A DNA stretch of 64,000 nucleotides from an uncultured Bacteroides sp. (GTDB taxonomy: Bacteria > Bacteroidota > Bacteroidia > Cytophagales > Cyclobacteriaceae), in the NCBI GenBank assembly GCA_902168185.1, contig CABHOV010000047.1:186001-250000 (forward strand), read 5' to 3'. Shown in pieces: positions 50,213 through 58,627 of the stretch (positions are counted from its first letter, which is position 1; the number at the start of each line of letters is the position of its first letter). The translations under genes and the position numbers were made by a program. The notes beneath the pieces are model-generated. The model did not search any database. It was not told the origin of the DNA and worked only from the letters and a program-made list of their open reading frames with translations.

Positions 50213-50226
50213 ATACCAAATGGTAT
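50213..50226. promoter_or_regulatory. probable TetR autoregulatory operator (O1)
   Basis: ATACCA-AA-TGGTAT is a perfect inverted repeat covering the predicted transcription start of the TetR gene. Its half-site CATACC matches the half-site in the second palindrome at 50834-50859. Confidence 0.6.
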
Positions 50227-50231
50227 CTTTT

Positions 50232-50822
50232 ATGCACAAGGCAACTGTCACCAGGCTTTCCATTCTTCAAAAAGCATTTGAGCTTATCTATACCAAGGGA
50301 TATCAAACTACAAGTGTGGATGATATCCTTGCAACTACTCAGGTTACCAAAGGAGCTTTTTATTATCACTTCAAAAACAAAGATGAAATGGGTTTGGCTG
50401 TTGTGGAAGAAATTCTAAAACCAGCCATGATTGAAAATTTTACAAAGCCGTTGCTTAACGCCGAAGATCCTATAAAGGGAATCTATCAGATGATGAAAAA
50501 TCTGTTGCTGGAAAATCCAAACCTGCTGGTACAATACGGTTGTCCTGCGGGTAACCTCACCCAGGAGATGGCCCCATGGAATAAAGCATTTACCAAAGCC
50601 TTGGCCGAGTTAACAAGCCAATGGCAAGGAACCCTACAACAGTGTATCAACAACGGCAAGAAGAGAGGACAAATCAACAAAGAAGTAAATGCTGAGCAGG
50701 TAGCTTTTTTCGTTATGTCAGGCTATTGGGGAATCCGCAACCTGGGCAGGCTGAGCAATAGTAAAGACTGCTATAAAACCTATTTGAAAGGTCTTCAGGT
50801 ATATCTCAAAAAATTAGAATAA
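50232..50822 (+). CDS. TetR/AcrR-family transcriptional regulator
   Basis: The ATG at 50232 (MHKATVTRLSILQKAFELIY) is preferred; one at 50220 lies inside the palindrome and would leave almost no leader. 196 residues: an N-terminal HTH (GYQTTSVDDILATTQVTKGA, FYYHFKNKDEMG) and a helical ligand domain with CPAGNLTQEM, like the AcrR/YcdC C-terminal family. It is a repressor of drug- or metabolite-linked genes. The two inverted repeats with shared CATACC half-sites, at its own promoter and before the next gene, indicate autoregulation and control of the downstream membrane genes. Confidence 0.93.
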   Translation: MHKATVTRLSILQKAFELIYTKGYQTTSVDDILATTQVTKGAFYYHFKNKDEMGLAVVEEILKPAMIENFTKPLLNAEDPIKGIYQMMKNLLLENPNLLVQYGCPAGNLTQEMAPWNKAFTKALAELTSQWQGTLQQCINNGKKRGQINKEVNAEQVAFFVMSGYWGIRNLGRLSNSKDCYKTYLKGLQVYLKKLE

Positions 50823-50833
50823 TTTTTTTAACC

Positions 50834-50859
50834 AAAAACATACCACTTAGTATGTTTTT
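50834..50859. promoter_or_regulatory. 26-bp inverted repeat, probable TetR operator (O2)
   Basis: Arms AAAAACATAC (50834-50843) and GTATGTTTTT (50850-50859) match perfectly around CACTTA. It lies between the TetR stop (50822) and the next gene (50889), immediately before TACTTTG (50864-50870), a near-consensus -7 box. Confidence 0.8.
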
Positions 50860-50888
50860 ACTTTACTTTGCCCGCGTGTAAATAAACT

Positions 50889-51347
50889 ATGTATTCCACG
50901 CTCACATTTTATCACTCACTGATTCGATGGCTGGTAGTCGCCAGCTTGTTCTATAGTATTGTCGTGTCATATCGTGGTTACATCCGTCATGCGCCGTTTT
51001 CCAAAGCTGATAATCTGGCAAGACACTGGACTGCTACTTTCGCCCATATTCAACTCATGATCGGTATAGTATTGTATTCACAAAGTCCTGTCATCAAATA
51101 TTTCTGGACGAATTTTAGAGAAGCAACACAGGATACCGAGGCTATATTTTTTGGACTCATCCATATACTCCTTATGATCACTGCCATTGTGATAGTAACC
51201 ATTGGCTCTGCCCTATCAAAGCGCAGGCAAACGGATTCAGAGAAGTTTAAGACAATGTTTATATGGTACGCCGTAGCACTCTTTATCATTTTTATTGCTA
51301 TACCCTGGCCCTTTTCTCCCCTGGCAAACAGACCTTATTTCAGATAA
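50889..51347 (+). CDS. four-helix membrane protein, TetR-controlled
   Basis: 152 residues with four hydrophobic helices (about 12-30, 48-66, 85-107 and 122-142). His residues lie in or next to helices (FYHSLIRWLVV, FAHIQLMIGIVLY, FGLIHILLMITAIV), a pattern that could bind heme b as in four-helix cytochromes, but no family is certain. It follows the TetR operator and is followed 9 bp later by a DUF3817 gene, so both probably form the repressed unit. Function unknown. Confidence 0.8.
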   Translation: MYSTLTFYHSLIRWLVVASLFYSIVVSYRGYIRHAPFSKADNLARHWTATFAHIQLMIGIVLYSQSPVIKYFWTNFREATQDTEAIFFGLIHILLMITAIVIVTIGSALSKRRQTDSEKFKTMFIWYAVALFIIFIAIPWPFSPLANRPYFR

Positions 51348-51356
51348 TTGAATCCC

Positions 51357-51668
51357 ATGATACATCTATTAAAAACAAAAGTCGGCCGTCTGCGAATCAT
51401 AGCCTTTTTAGAAGGACTCAGCCTGATCGCATTAGTATTCATCGCTGTTCCGGTCAAATACTTTTTTGACTATCCGGCCCTAACCAAAACGCTCGGGCCC
51501 ATTCATGGTGCGCTATTTATACTCTTTGTTTTCAATGTATTGAGTATAGGTGTAGAACTACAGTGGAAGTTTAAGACCACTACCTGGAAAGTCTTACTGG
51601 CATGCATGATTCCCTTCGGTACGTTTTATATTGACAACAAAATTCTAAGCAAGATTCCAACTAAATGA
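51357..51668 (+). CDS. DUF3817 membrane protein
   Basis: ATG 51357 is used; the frame also opens at TTG 51348 but only 1 bp past the preceding stop. 103 residues with three membrane helices and the DUF3817 features: RIIAFLEGLSLIALVFIAVP near the start, then LGPIHGALFILFVFNVL and the C-terminal PFGTFYIDNKIL. The family is found in integral membrane proteins of unknown role, sometimes beside transporters. It is the second gene of the TetR-controlled unit. Confidence 0.88.
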   Translation: MIHLLKTKVGRLRIIAFLEGLSLIALVFIAVPVKYFFDYPALTKTLGPIHGALFILFVFNVLSIGVELQWKFKTTTWKVLLACMIPFGTFYIDNKILSKIPTK

Positions 51669-51937
51669 TGAGCGCCTTTCGGGCAGCCGGAGTTTATAGT
51701 ATATATCTTTATGCCCCTAAGTTCTTTCATCGAATGCTACCAACGGTAATGCCATCACCGAAATAAAATCTACTCGAAACACGAACCAACAGCTTACCTC
51801 AACATTTTACAGAATAATTAATATAGGCTATATTGTTTCTATATTGAGGCGTTAGCGACAATATGATTCATATTATTTTTCTTTATGAATTTATAAGAAA
51901 AGGTAAACTGATAATTCGAATACACTAACTTGGTTAC

Positions 51938-52945
51938 ATGAAAAGATATTTTTTGGGGAACCTGATCTTGGTTTTGGCTATATGCTCTTGTAACGAAGAA
52001 AAGGAAGAAACGAGTATCACGTTTATCAAAGGCAATCATCCCGTTTGGGAGGGTGAATTCACAGCGGCTGATCCTGATGTAGTCCGGGATGGTGATACAC
52101 TCAGAATGTACTACTCAAGCCTGGTCATAGACGGAAATGAGAAACTGATCATAGCTAGTGCTAAATCCGTTGATGGGAAGCAGTGGATTCCATCGGATAA
52201 CAACCAATCAGGAAAAGAGAGCATTGCGCTTGACGCAAATCCTGATAACTGGAATAATCATATAGAAGCCAATTCAGTGATAGTAAAAGATAATAAAGTG
52301 TGGATGTATTATTGCGGCTACAAAGAAGAAGCGGAAGTATCGGGTACAATTGTAGCAAAGGGCCAAATCGGTCTGGCTACCTCTGAGGATAAGATTAATT
52401 TTACGCCTTCTTCATCCGGCCCAATACTCGAAATTGGTGACGAAAACACAAAAGATGCAAACGCTTTGTTTTCTCCTACTATATTGAAAGAGGGTAATAC
52501 CTATTACATGTTGTATGTCGGTTATTGCATCGAAAATTGTTCACCCGCTTTTATAGGCATTCTTGGTGCGACATCTACAGATGGGCTTAACTGGACAAAG
52601 CTCTCCAATCCTGTATTGGCTGGAACTGATAAAAATCTCCCGTGGGCTGAAGTTATCAAAGAACCTGATTTAGTAAAGGGGCCTGACGGATTATACTATC
52701 TTTTCATTTCGGGTGATCATAGCATCGGTGTTGCCAGAAGTGAAAATATACTTGGGCCATATGAAGTTTATCCTGACCCCATTATTCAACCAACGTTGGA
52801 TTGGGAAGGCACAGATGTTATTGCTCCTTCTGTAATCATTGAAAACAACAAAGTTCGCCTTTGGTATATGGGCGTAACGATCACCGATGATGGAGCAGAC
52901 TTCGCTATTGGGTATGCCGAATCTGATTTTCCGATGAACTGGTAA
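51938..52945 (+). CDS. lipoprotein with GH43/GH32-like beta-propeller
   Basis: 335 residues with a lipoprotein signal (LVLAICSCNEE; Cys18). The rest reads as a five-bladed propeller with repeated blade ends: WEGEFTAADPDVVRDGDTLR, then LRMYYSS, VWMYYCGY, NTYYMLYVGY, LYYLFISGD and VRLWYMGV. Asp residues at DPDVV, in the place of the GH43 nucleophile-base Asp, are visible, but enzyme specificity cannot be read. It would sit on the outer membrane or periplasmic face and act on glycans. It stands alone. Confidence 0.82.
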   Translation: MKRYFLGNLILVLAICSCNEEKEETSITFIKGNHPVWEGEFTAADPDVVRDGDTLRMYYSSLVIDGNEKLIIASAKSVDGKQWIPSDNNQSGKESIALDANPDNWNNHIEANSVIVKDNKVWMYYCGYKEEAEVSGTIVAKGQIGLATSEDKINFTPSSSGPILEIGDENTKDANALFSPTILKEGNTYYMLYVGYCIENCSPAFIGILGATSTDGLNWTKLSNPVLAGTDKNLPWAEVIKEPDLVKGPDGLYYLFISGDHSIGVARSENILGPYEVYPDPIIQPTLDWEGTDVIAPSVIIENNKVRLWYMGVTITDDGADFAIGYAESDFPMNW

Positions 52946-53183
52946 AAATTCTGATCATGCATACACGAATGATCCTCCAGGGAGATTGAGGGCTAAACCG
53001 TGACTTTGCGCAGTTACTTAATGGCCGCCACCTGATTCATCATGGTCATGTGACACCTCGGTATAATCAGAAAATTCAGTATCGGGTACGTTATCTTCAA
53101 CTACTTGCTTCGCTATTTCAAAATCGATCACGAGGCAGCTGCTTCCAAATGTACCGGTCCTTATATTTATACCACAAACCTGA

Positions 53184-53193
53184 TGTTAGCGGT
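53184..53193. repeat. TGTTAGCGGT direct repeat, copy 1
   Basis: The 10-mer TGTTAGCGGT recurs exactly at 53890-53899, flanking the DUF998-like gene. Both copies lie just past, or on, the stop codon of a minus-strand gene. At the second copy ACCGCT-TGTT-AGCGGT forms a hairpin (53884-53899). This resembles gene-cassette boundaries. Confidence 0.45.
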
Positions 53194-53198
53194 ACTGC

Positions 53199-53822
53199 TT
53201 ATATTTTTTGTCCGTCCGATTTGATTTGCGTAAAGTCTTCATATTTGGTAAAATACTCTAATCCTAGAACTAGTAGCATCGAGCTTATAATATATACTTT
53301 CTGCATTATGACTGACAAACCCGTATAGCCTAAACCAAAAAAGAAAAAGAAACAGTAATAAGTCAATAAGCAAATAATACAGCAGAATTTAAGTAAATGA
53401 AGTTTTGACATTAGGATAAATACAGTAATAACAAATAAACCGATCAATGTTAAAATGATTGATATAGTCCCCAGGTCGTGCAAGGGTGTTGCGATTAAGA
53501 AAATAAATATTATGTTGGTAGCACCTATATATTTTAAAGTATTAGCACACAGTCTTGAAGGGATCTTTTTCGACATATTGATTAAAAAAAAACCATAACC
53601 AACCGAGTGGAATGCCATTCCAATAAGTGCCCAAATCCAGCCAGGGTTCTCTGAACCATTTATCGCTTTTGTTGCAAACAAATTGCTTAGGTAATTCTTT
53701 GACCAGTCAAACCCTATAGAATTTTTGTCAAGCAATGAGCCACCTGGATAGGCTAACGTTGCTATTACTATTAATATCACTGAAGTAACCAAGCATATCA
53801 AAACCGAATACTTCTTAATCAT
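53199..53822 (-). CDS. DUF998-like six-helix membrane protein
   Basis: 207 residues, very hydrophobic, with about six helices. After the first helix, LAYPGGSLLDKNSIGFDWSK and NYLSNLF follow: the YPGG and GFDW pattern known in DUF998-type integral proteins. Function unknown. The gene is AT-rich and flanked by TGTTAGCGGT repeats (53184 and 53890), so it may be a mobile cassette. Confidence 0.75.
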   Translation of the reverse strand: MIKKYSVLICLVTSVILIVIATLAYPGGSLLDKNSIGFDWSKNYLSNLFATKAINGSENPGWIWALIGMAFHSVGYGFFLINMSKKIPSRLCANTLKYIGATNIIFIFLIATPLHDLGTISIILTLIGLFVITVFILMSKLHLLKFCCIICLLTYYCFFFFFGLGYTGLSVIMQKVYIISSMLLVLGLEYFTKYEDFTQIKSDGQKI

Positions 53823-53889
53823 CTGTTTAATATTCCGGTCAAAAATTAGTTATATATAGTTGTGGCAAAGTCGTTTTTCAATGACCGCT

Positions 53890-53899
53890 TGTTAGCGGT
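53890..53899. repeat. TGTTAGCGGT direct repeat, copy 2
   Basis: Second exact copy, overlapping the TAA stop of the XRE gene and part of a 6-bp-arm hairpin ACCGCT-TGTT-AGCGGT at 53884-53899. Confidence 0.45.
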
Positions 53900-54119
53900 T
53901 CGTTGTTCTTTTTTCGTCACTTACATATTCCAGAATATCACCTGGTTGGCAGTCTAAGGCTTTGCAAATTGCATCTAAGGTGCTGAAGCGGATTGCCCTT
54001 GCCTTCCCTGTCTTTAAGATAGAAAGATTAGATAATGTCAAATCAACTCTTTGAGAAAGCTCATTCAAAGAAATTTTACGTTTTGCCATCATCACATCTA
54101 AGTTTACAATGATCGGCAT
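53892..54119 (-). CDS. small XRE/YozG-like helix-turn-helix regulator
   Basis: 75 residues, a single HTH domain: MMAKRKISLNELSQRVDLTL, then SNLSILKTGKARAIRFSTLD and the end CKALDCQPGDILEYV, a typical YozG-type Cro/CI regulator. Only 2 bp separate it from the DUF2975 gene; this pair (DUF2975 first, XRE second) is widespread in Bacteroidota and Firmicutes. It probably controls the pair itself. Its stop codon is inside a 10-bp repeat. Confidence 0.92.
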   Translation of the reverse strand: MPIIVNLDVMMAKRKISLNELSQRVDLTLSNLSILKTGKARAIRFSTLDAICKALDCQPGDILEYVSDEKRTTNR

Positions 54120-54121
54120 AG

Positions 54122-54658
54122 CTAAACAGTTAAGTCGTTTTCGTTTTGGATTTCAACTCCCTTTTTAAAAATAGTCGCAATAACATAGACTACAGCTGCC
54201 ATCAAGATAAATGCCTGACTGTCTCCCCAAAACTGGTTTAGGTTGTCAACAGCATAACCACGGTGTTGTAAATTTTCAGCCGTTTGTCGGGCTATATAAC
54301 TTAATATACCTATAGAAAAAGTACAGTAAGATATCTTTGTTATCTCTCCTGAAACGATGCTGTTGAATGGTTTTGATAAATCTAGTTTATGCATAAGCAT
54401 GACAACTATATAAAATAAGTATGCTTTCAAAAATGCGGCGACCAGGATAAAACTATACATTCCGAAGAAAGCCCATTTACTACGACTATACATTTCACTT
54501 AAGTCCAACTTCTGATACAGGTTCTTGACAAATTCAGGTGTGTAAATACTAAATACAAAATTGACTATCAAGCCACCGGCTTCTATGCACAAGCCAACGA
54601 AAATGACCCACGCAACAATATATAAGCCTTTAAAGAGGAAGTTGTTTCTTTTGGACAT
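54122..54658 (-). CDS. DUF2975 membrane protein
   Basis: 178 residues with four membrane helices (about 8-35, 65-90, 105-125 and 145-165). The segment between helices two and three, LDLSKPFNSIVSGEITKISY, is the DUF2975 signature (KPFN..V). It is always found with a YozG-like regulator, as here. Function unknown; the pair is suspected of sensing membrane state. Confidence 0.9.
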   Translation of the reverse strand: MSKRNNFLFKGLYIVAWVIFVGLCIEAGGLIVNFVFSIYTPEFVKNLYQKLDLSEMYSRSKWAFFGMYSFILVAAFLKAYLFYIVVMLMHKLDLSKPFNSIVSGEITKISYCTFSIGILSYIARQTAENLQHRGYAVDNLNQFWGDSQAFILMAAVVYVIATIFKKGVEIQNENDLTV

Positions 54659-54797
54659 AATTCTTAAAACTTTAAGTTATGCCAAACGTAATAAAAAATT
54701 ACTGATAAACAATAAAAATATAGTCTAATTCAAAAAATACGCTTTCACATTAATCACGAGTGAGAACCCGAAAAAATAATTACTGCACGCAACACAG

Positions 54798-54943
54798 TGC
54801 ATATGTCGTAGCCGGGTTTAATGTTGCGTTGTAGTTTTAGTTTCTTAATTTAGTTTATCACGTCGGATAATTTCGCAGCAGGTCGCCAAAGTCATTCCTT
54901 CGGTCATTTAACTTTGGCTCCTAGACCGGCTACGGCATATGCA
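54798..54943. repeat. long inverted repeat between convergent cassette genes
   Basis: TGCATATGTCGTAGCCGG (54798-54815) is the reverse complement of CCGGCTACGGCATATGCA (54926-54943) except for one base. The arms are separated by 110 nt. Outside it are GCAACACA and CAACGTTGTG, also partly complementary. It fits an attC-like folded recombination site or a small transposable palindrome; neither is proven. Confidence 0.55.
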
Positions 54944-54980
54944 CCAACGTTGTGCACTATTATTTAATACGAGAACACTA

Positions 54981-55556
54981 ATGAATCAGACTAGACTGAA
55001 TCTTTTTTCAACAATATTCTATGGACTACTAGTGACAAGCTGTGCCACTATTAAGAATGATCCAAAAAGAGCATTAAGTAAACTTGAGAAAACTGACTTC
55101 AAGAAATTAGAAGGACAATTTTCAAACTATCCAACAAAATCGGAAAGAAGTATAGATCGGGAAATGTTCCCTGCAAATTTTACGCAATTGACACTTTGGT
55201 CTCAATTTGATGAATACCAATACAAGGACAGCATTGAAAAACTTAAAGAACAGATAGTAACTCTTGACTTTATTTCAAGTAGAAAGGCCGTTGCAAAACT
55301 TTGGGACAGTGGCGAATTAATAAAAACCAAGAAAGTAAAGGGGAGAATTAAGAATGGATATTTTTATTACCGCAATCATTTCATAGTATTCCCGTTATTT
55401 CCGATAGTTTTTGGATACGACACTTACAGATATAGAATTGGACTAACAACAAAAGATTCAATTGTCATAGATAATAAATGGAATTATTGGGGATTTGCAA
55501 TCATCGCTGGTGGTTTCAGCAAGGGACAAACAAGTGCTGAATTTGGTAGAAGATAA
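54981..55556 (+). CDS. lipoprotein of unknown family
   Basis: The ATG at 54981 gives a lipoprotein signal (MNQTRLNLFSTIFYGLLVTS, then Cys21). 191 residues, basic and AT-rich, with KRALSKLEKTDFKKLEGQFS near the start and a C-terminal hydrophobic pair of strands (HFIVFPLFPIVFGYDTYRYR, GLTTKDSIVIDNKWNYWGFA). I recognise no family. An upstream open stretch (from 54939) overlaps the inverted repeat and is unlikely to be coding. It lies in the cassette-like region. Confidence 0.72.
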   Translation: MNQTRLNLFSTIFYGLLVTSCATIKNDPKRALSKLEKTDFKKLEGQFSNYPTKSERSIDREMFPANFTQLTLWSQFDEYQYKDSIEKLKEQIVTLDFISSRKAVAKLWDSGELIKTKKVKGRIKNGYFYYRNHFIVFPLFPIVFGYDTYRYRIGLTTKDSIVIDNKWNYWGFAIIAGGFSKGQTSAEFGRR

Positions 55557-55615
55557 CAAGTAAACCGAATCGTGCACTGCTACAAAAATTTGTATCCGCA
55601 ATTCTTCAAGCCTAC

Positions 55616-55983
55616 ATGCGATTATATTTTATACTGATTTTGATTTTATTAACAAGCTGTGAAGGTCTTAAGTATTGACATTGACGAACGTTTCGGGTGA
55701 CAATGAAACAGTAATGGTCAAACCTAGAATTAAAGAATTTGATAAGAAAAATATTCAGACCAAATACCGACAGACAAATGACTAACGAAAAGAACTTCAG
55801 AAACATAATGATCAGATAAACAAACTTCACACAACACAAGCGACAATTCATGGCGGCACGGTTGATATTAATTTGATCATTACCCAATCGCGCGAGGAAC
55901 TTCAAAGAGTGAACAATACCCCTTCACACATCCGGACAACTTTGTTCACCAGCGGGCAAATTCATTCTCTAACAAAAAGTTAA
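55616..55983 (+). pseudogene. decayed small lipoprotein gene
   Basis: A start with a lipoprotein signal (MRLYFILILILLTSCEGLKY) ends at a TGA at 55676. The coding text resumes in another frame (LTLTNVSGDNETVMVKPRIK, to a stop near 55784) and again in a third (KELQKHNDQINKLHTTQATI, to TAA at 55981). Three frames in order, each with protein-like content, point to one gene of about 120 codons broken by two frameshifts. Confidence 0.6.
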
Positions 55984-56047
55984 ACATCATAGGATCAATG
56001 AGTTTGCGTTGGCACTCGTCTTGCCTGTGCAACGCAAACCCCTTCGT

Positions 56048-58510
56048 ATGCTATTGAAAACCTTCGCGCGTAGTTTGAAGAAAAATAAATTCTTCTCATC
56101 TCTGAATGTTCTTGGGCTCTCACTCGGTATGGCTGTATTTCTGCTTGCCGCCCTCTATGTAAAATTTGAAACGAGCTATGAAGATTTCAATAAAGATGCA
56201 GCTTCTATTTATCGTGTGAACCTGGATGTATATGTGAACAACGAAAAGGTACTATCGAGTGCTGAAAATTATCCTGCAGCCGGTCCGGCCCTTGCTGCCC
56301 TACCCGAGGTAACAGACCATACACGCCTGTATAATCTTGGCTATAAAAACAATGTGATCATTACCAATGAAGAAGCAAAGCCGGACGCCATTGCCTTCAA
56401 ACATCGCAGCTTTCTATATGCCGATTCATCTTTTCTTTCGATGATGGGATATACACTTGTTGCGGGCGATATCAACACAGCACTTGCTACACCCAACTCT
56501 GCCGTCATTACTCAGCATTATGCTACACTATATTTCGGCGGCGAAGATCCTATCGGCAAAACGCTGCGCATGCGTGACGATGATAACAACAATGAACTTG
56601 TGCATGTAACGGGGGTGGTAGATAAAGTACCCGCCAATACACATTTGAAGTTTGATATACTTTTCTCCTACAAGACATTATTCTCCAGGCAAGCCAACAA
56701 CCAACCTGATTACGGTGTAAACAGATTTGACAGAAGCTGGTTCCGAAGTGATATGTATACCTTCATCCGGTTGATGCCGGGCACTGATGTTAAAGCATTG
56801 GAGGCAAAGTTGCCGGGCCTGGTACGCAACCACACCGCAGGCATGAAGCCAAATAACGAGCGGGATGTATTATCTCTTCAACCTTTAAAAGATATTCACC
56901 TCACCTCCCACCTGGCCGAAGAAGCAGAGACCAACGGAGACGAACGTATCGTATACTTCATTGGTATTATCGGACTCTTTGTTCTTGCTATAGCCTTGAT
57001 CAACTATATAAATCTGACCACAGCCCAGGTGATGGAACGTGCCCGTGAAGTGGGTGTACGCAAGGTGATGGGCGCCATGAAGCACCAGCTTATTACCCAG
57101 TTTTTAACGGAAGCCGCTTGTATTAACATGTTCAGTGTACTCGTTGCCTATGCAGTTGTCGGTATAACGCTCCCCTTCTTCAATACTATATCTGGTCTGT
57201 CCCTTCATGTATCATACTTGTTACAACCCTGGTTTTTAACCTTGCTTGCTATACTTTGGATTGCCGGCACATTGCTCTCCGGATTCTACCCGGCTCTTGT
57301 GCTCACGTCTTTCAAGCCGGTGGCCGTTGTAAAAGGAAAGCTTAGGCACAGTGCCGGTGGCATAGTGCTTCGTAAATCACTTGTTGTATTTCAATTCATG
57401 GCATCGGTTTCACTTATCGCCAGCACCTTGATTGTTTTCAACCAGTTGGAGTATATGTTGAAAGGTGACATCGGAATGAATATAGATCATGTGTTAGTAG
57501 TAGAACGTCCGAGTATCGGGCCTGGCCAGCCCGGGTTCAATGCTACCGTGAATACTTTTCGCAATGAGTTGAAAAGCAATGCCGTTGTTGAAGCCTTTAC
57601 CATGTCTTCCACCGTACCAGGCAAGCAGCGCGAATACAAAACCGTTGTTAAACTATATGGTGCCTCCGATGATCAGCTGTTCACGGTTCGTATGAACAGT
57701 ATGGACTTTTCTTTTCAGGATGTATATAACATGAAGCTGCTGGCAGGACGCATGTTCGCGGAAGACTTCGTGCAAGACCCTGATACTTCCGTAGTGATCA
57801 CTGAATCTACCGCCAGATTATTAGGCTTCAAAAAACCGGAAGACGCAGTAGGCCAAGCGCTCACTATTCCCGACTGGTATAGTCCTGTCATTGTCGGAGT
57901 CGTAAATGATTACCACCAGGTGTCACTGAAAAGTCCGTTAGAGCCCACAGTCTTTTTTTGTGATCGGTATGATGGTGAGTTCTATTCCATGCGCGTCAAC
58001 TCAAAAGATATAGCCGGCACAGTTAACCAGGTAAAAGCGGCCTGGGAAAAATCATTTCCCGGCAACCCGTTCGAGTATTTCTTCCTGGACGATTACTTCA
58101 ACAGGCAGTATAAAAATGAGCGTCAGTTCGGCATGCTCTTCACAACATTCTCCGCACTGGCGCTGGTGATTGGTTGTCTCGGCCTGCTGGGACTCTCAGC
58201 GTATACTGCGGCACAACGCACCAAGGAGATTGGAATCCGAAAAGTACTGGGCTCAAGCGAAGCCGGTATCTTTACCCTGTTGTCGGGAGAGTATATCCGG
58301 TTGATCAGCGTGTCGATTGCGCTGGCCGTACCGCTGGTATATATACTGATGGATCGCTGGATTCAAAGCTTCCCCTATCGCACTTCGATTACTGCCGGTG
58401 TATTTATTGTAGCTGGCGTCACTGTATTACTGATCGCGCTCTTTGTAGTGAGCTTTCAAACATGGAAGGCGGCCCGCGAAAACCCGGTCGTCTCCCTGAG
58501 AAGTGAATGA
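56048..58510 (+). CDS. MacB/FtsX-type ABC transporter permease
   Basis: The ATG at 56048 (MLLKTFARSLKKNKFFSSLN) fits the family start; codons further upstream are extra. 820 residues with the same plan as the permease at 32693: first helix (NVLGLSLGMAVFLLAALYV), periplasmic MacB_PCD, helices around 300-410, second periplasmic domain, and C-terminal FtsX block with RTKEIGIRKVLGSSEAGIF. No ATPase gene is adjacent. It is one of three such permeases in the window. Confidence 0.93.
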   Translation: MLLKTFARSLKKNKFFSSLNVLGLSLGMAVFLLAALYVKFETSYEDFNKDAASIYRVNLDVYVNNEKVLSSAENYPAAGPALAALPEVTDHTRLYNLGYKNNVIITNEEAKPDAIAFKHRSFLYADSSFLSMMGYTLVAGDINTALATPNSAVITQHYATLYFGGEDPIGKTLRMRDDDNNNELVHVTGVVDKVPANTHLKFDILFSYKTLFSRQANNQPDYGVNRFDRSWFRSDMYTFIRLMPGTDVKALEAKLPGLVRNHTAGMKPNNERDVLSLQPLKDIHLTSHLAEEAETNGDERIVYFIGIIGLFVLAIALINYINLTTAQVMERAREVGVRKVMGAMKHQLITQFLTEAACINMFSVLVAYAVVGITLPFFNTISGLSLHVSYLLQPWFLTLLAILWIAGTLLSGFYPALVLTSFKPVAVVKGKLRHSAGGIVLRKSLVVFQFMASVSLIASTLIVFNQLEYMLKGDIGMNIDHVLVVERPSIGPGQPGFNATVNTFRNELKSNAVVEAFTMSSTVPGKQREYKTVVKLYGASDDQLFTVRMNSMDFSFQDVYNMKLLAGRMFAEDFVQDPDTSVVITESTARLLGFKKPEDAVGQALTIPDWYSPVIVGVVNDYHQVSLKSPLEPTVFFCDRYDGEFYSMRVNSKDIAGTVNQVKAAWEKSFPGNPFEYFFLDDYFNRQYKNERQFGMLFTTFSALALVIGCLGLLGLSAYTAAQRTKEIGIRKVLGSSEAGIFTLLSGEYIRLISVSIALAVPLVYILMDRWIQSFPYRTSITAGVFIVAGVTVLLIALFVVSFQTWKAARENPVVSLRSE

Positions 58511-58525
58511 TCCTATAGCAGAACA

Positions 58526-58565
58526 TGACTATAGTTAACATGGATTTGCATATTAACTATAGTCA
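58526..58565. terminator. bidirectional hairpin terminator between convergent genes
   Basis: TGACTATAGTTAA (58526-58538) and TTAACTATAGTCA (58553-58565) form a perfect 13-bp stem with a 14-nt loop. The hairpin lies 15 bp after the permease stop and 63 bp after the opposing gene's stop. It has no T run, so termination is likely but not certain. Confidence 0.65.
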
Positions 58566-58627
58566 GTTTTGCAGATCTCGCGGGGGTGCAGACCGAAATA
58601 TACTGGCGACACTATATATCCAAAAAT

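Noticed and set aside
55612-55905. 97-codon minus-strand frame opposite the decayed lipoprotein
   Set aside because: The plus strand has a clear lipoprotein start and codon-like content, so the minus frame is its shadow.
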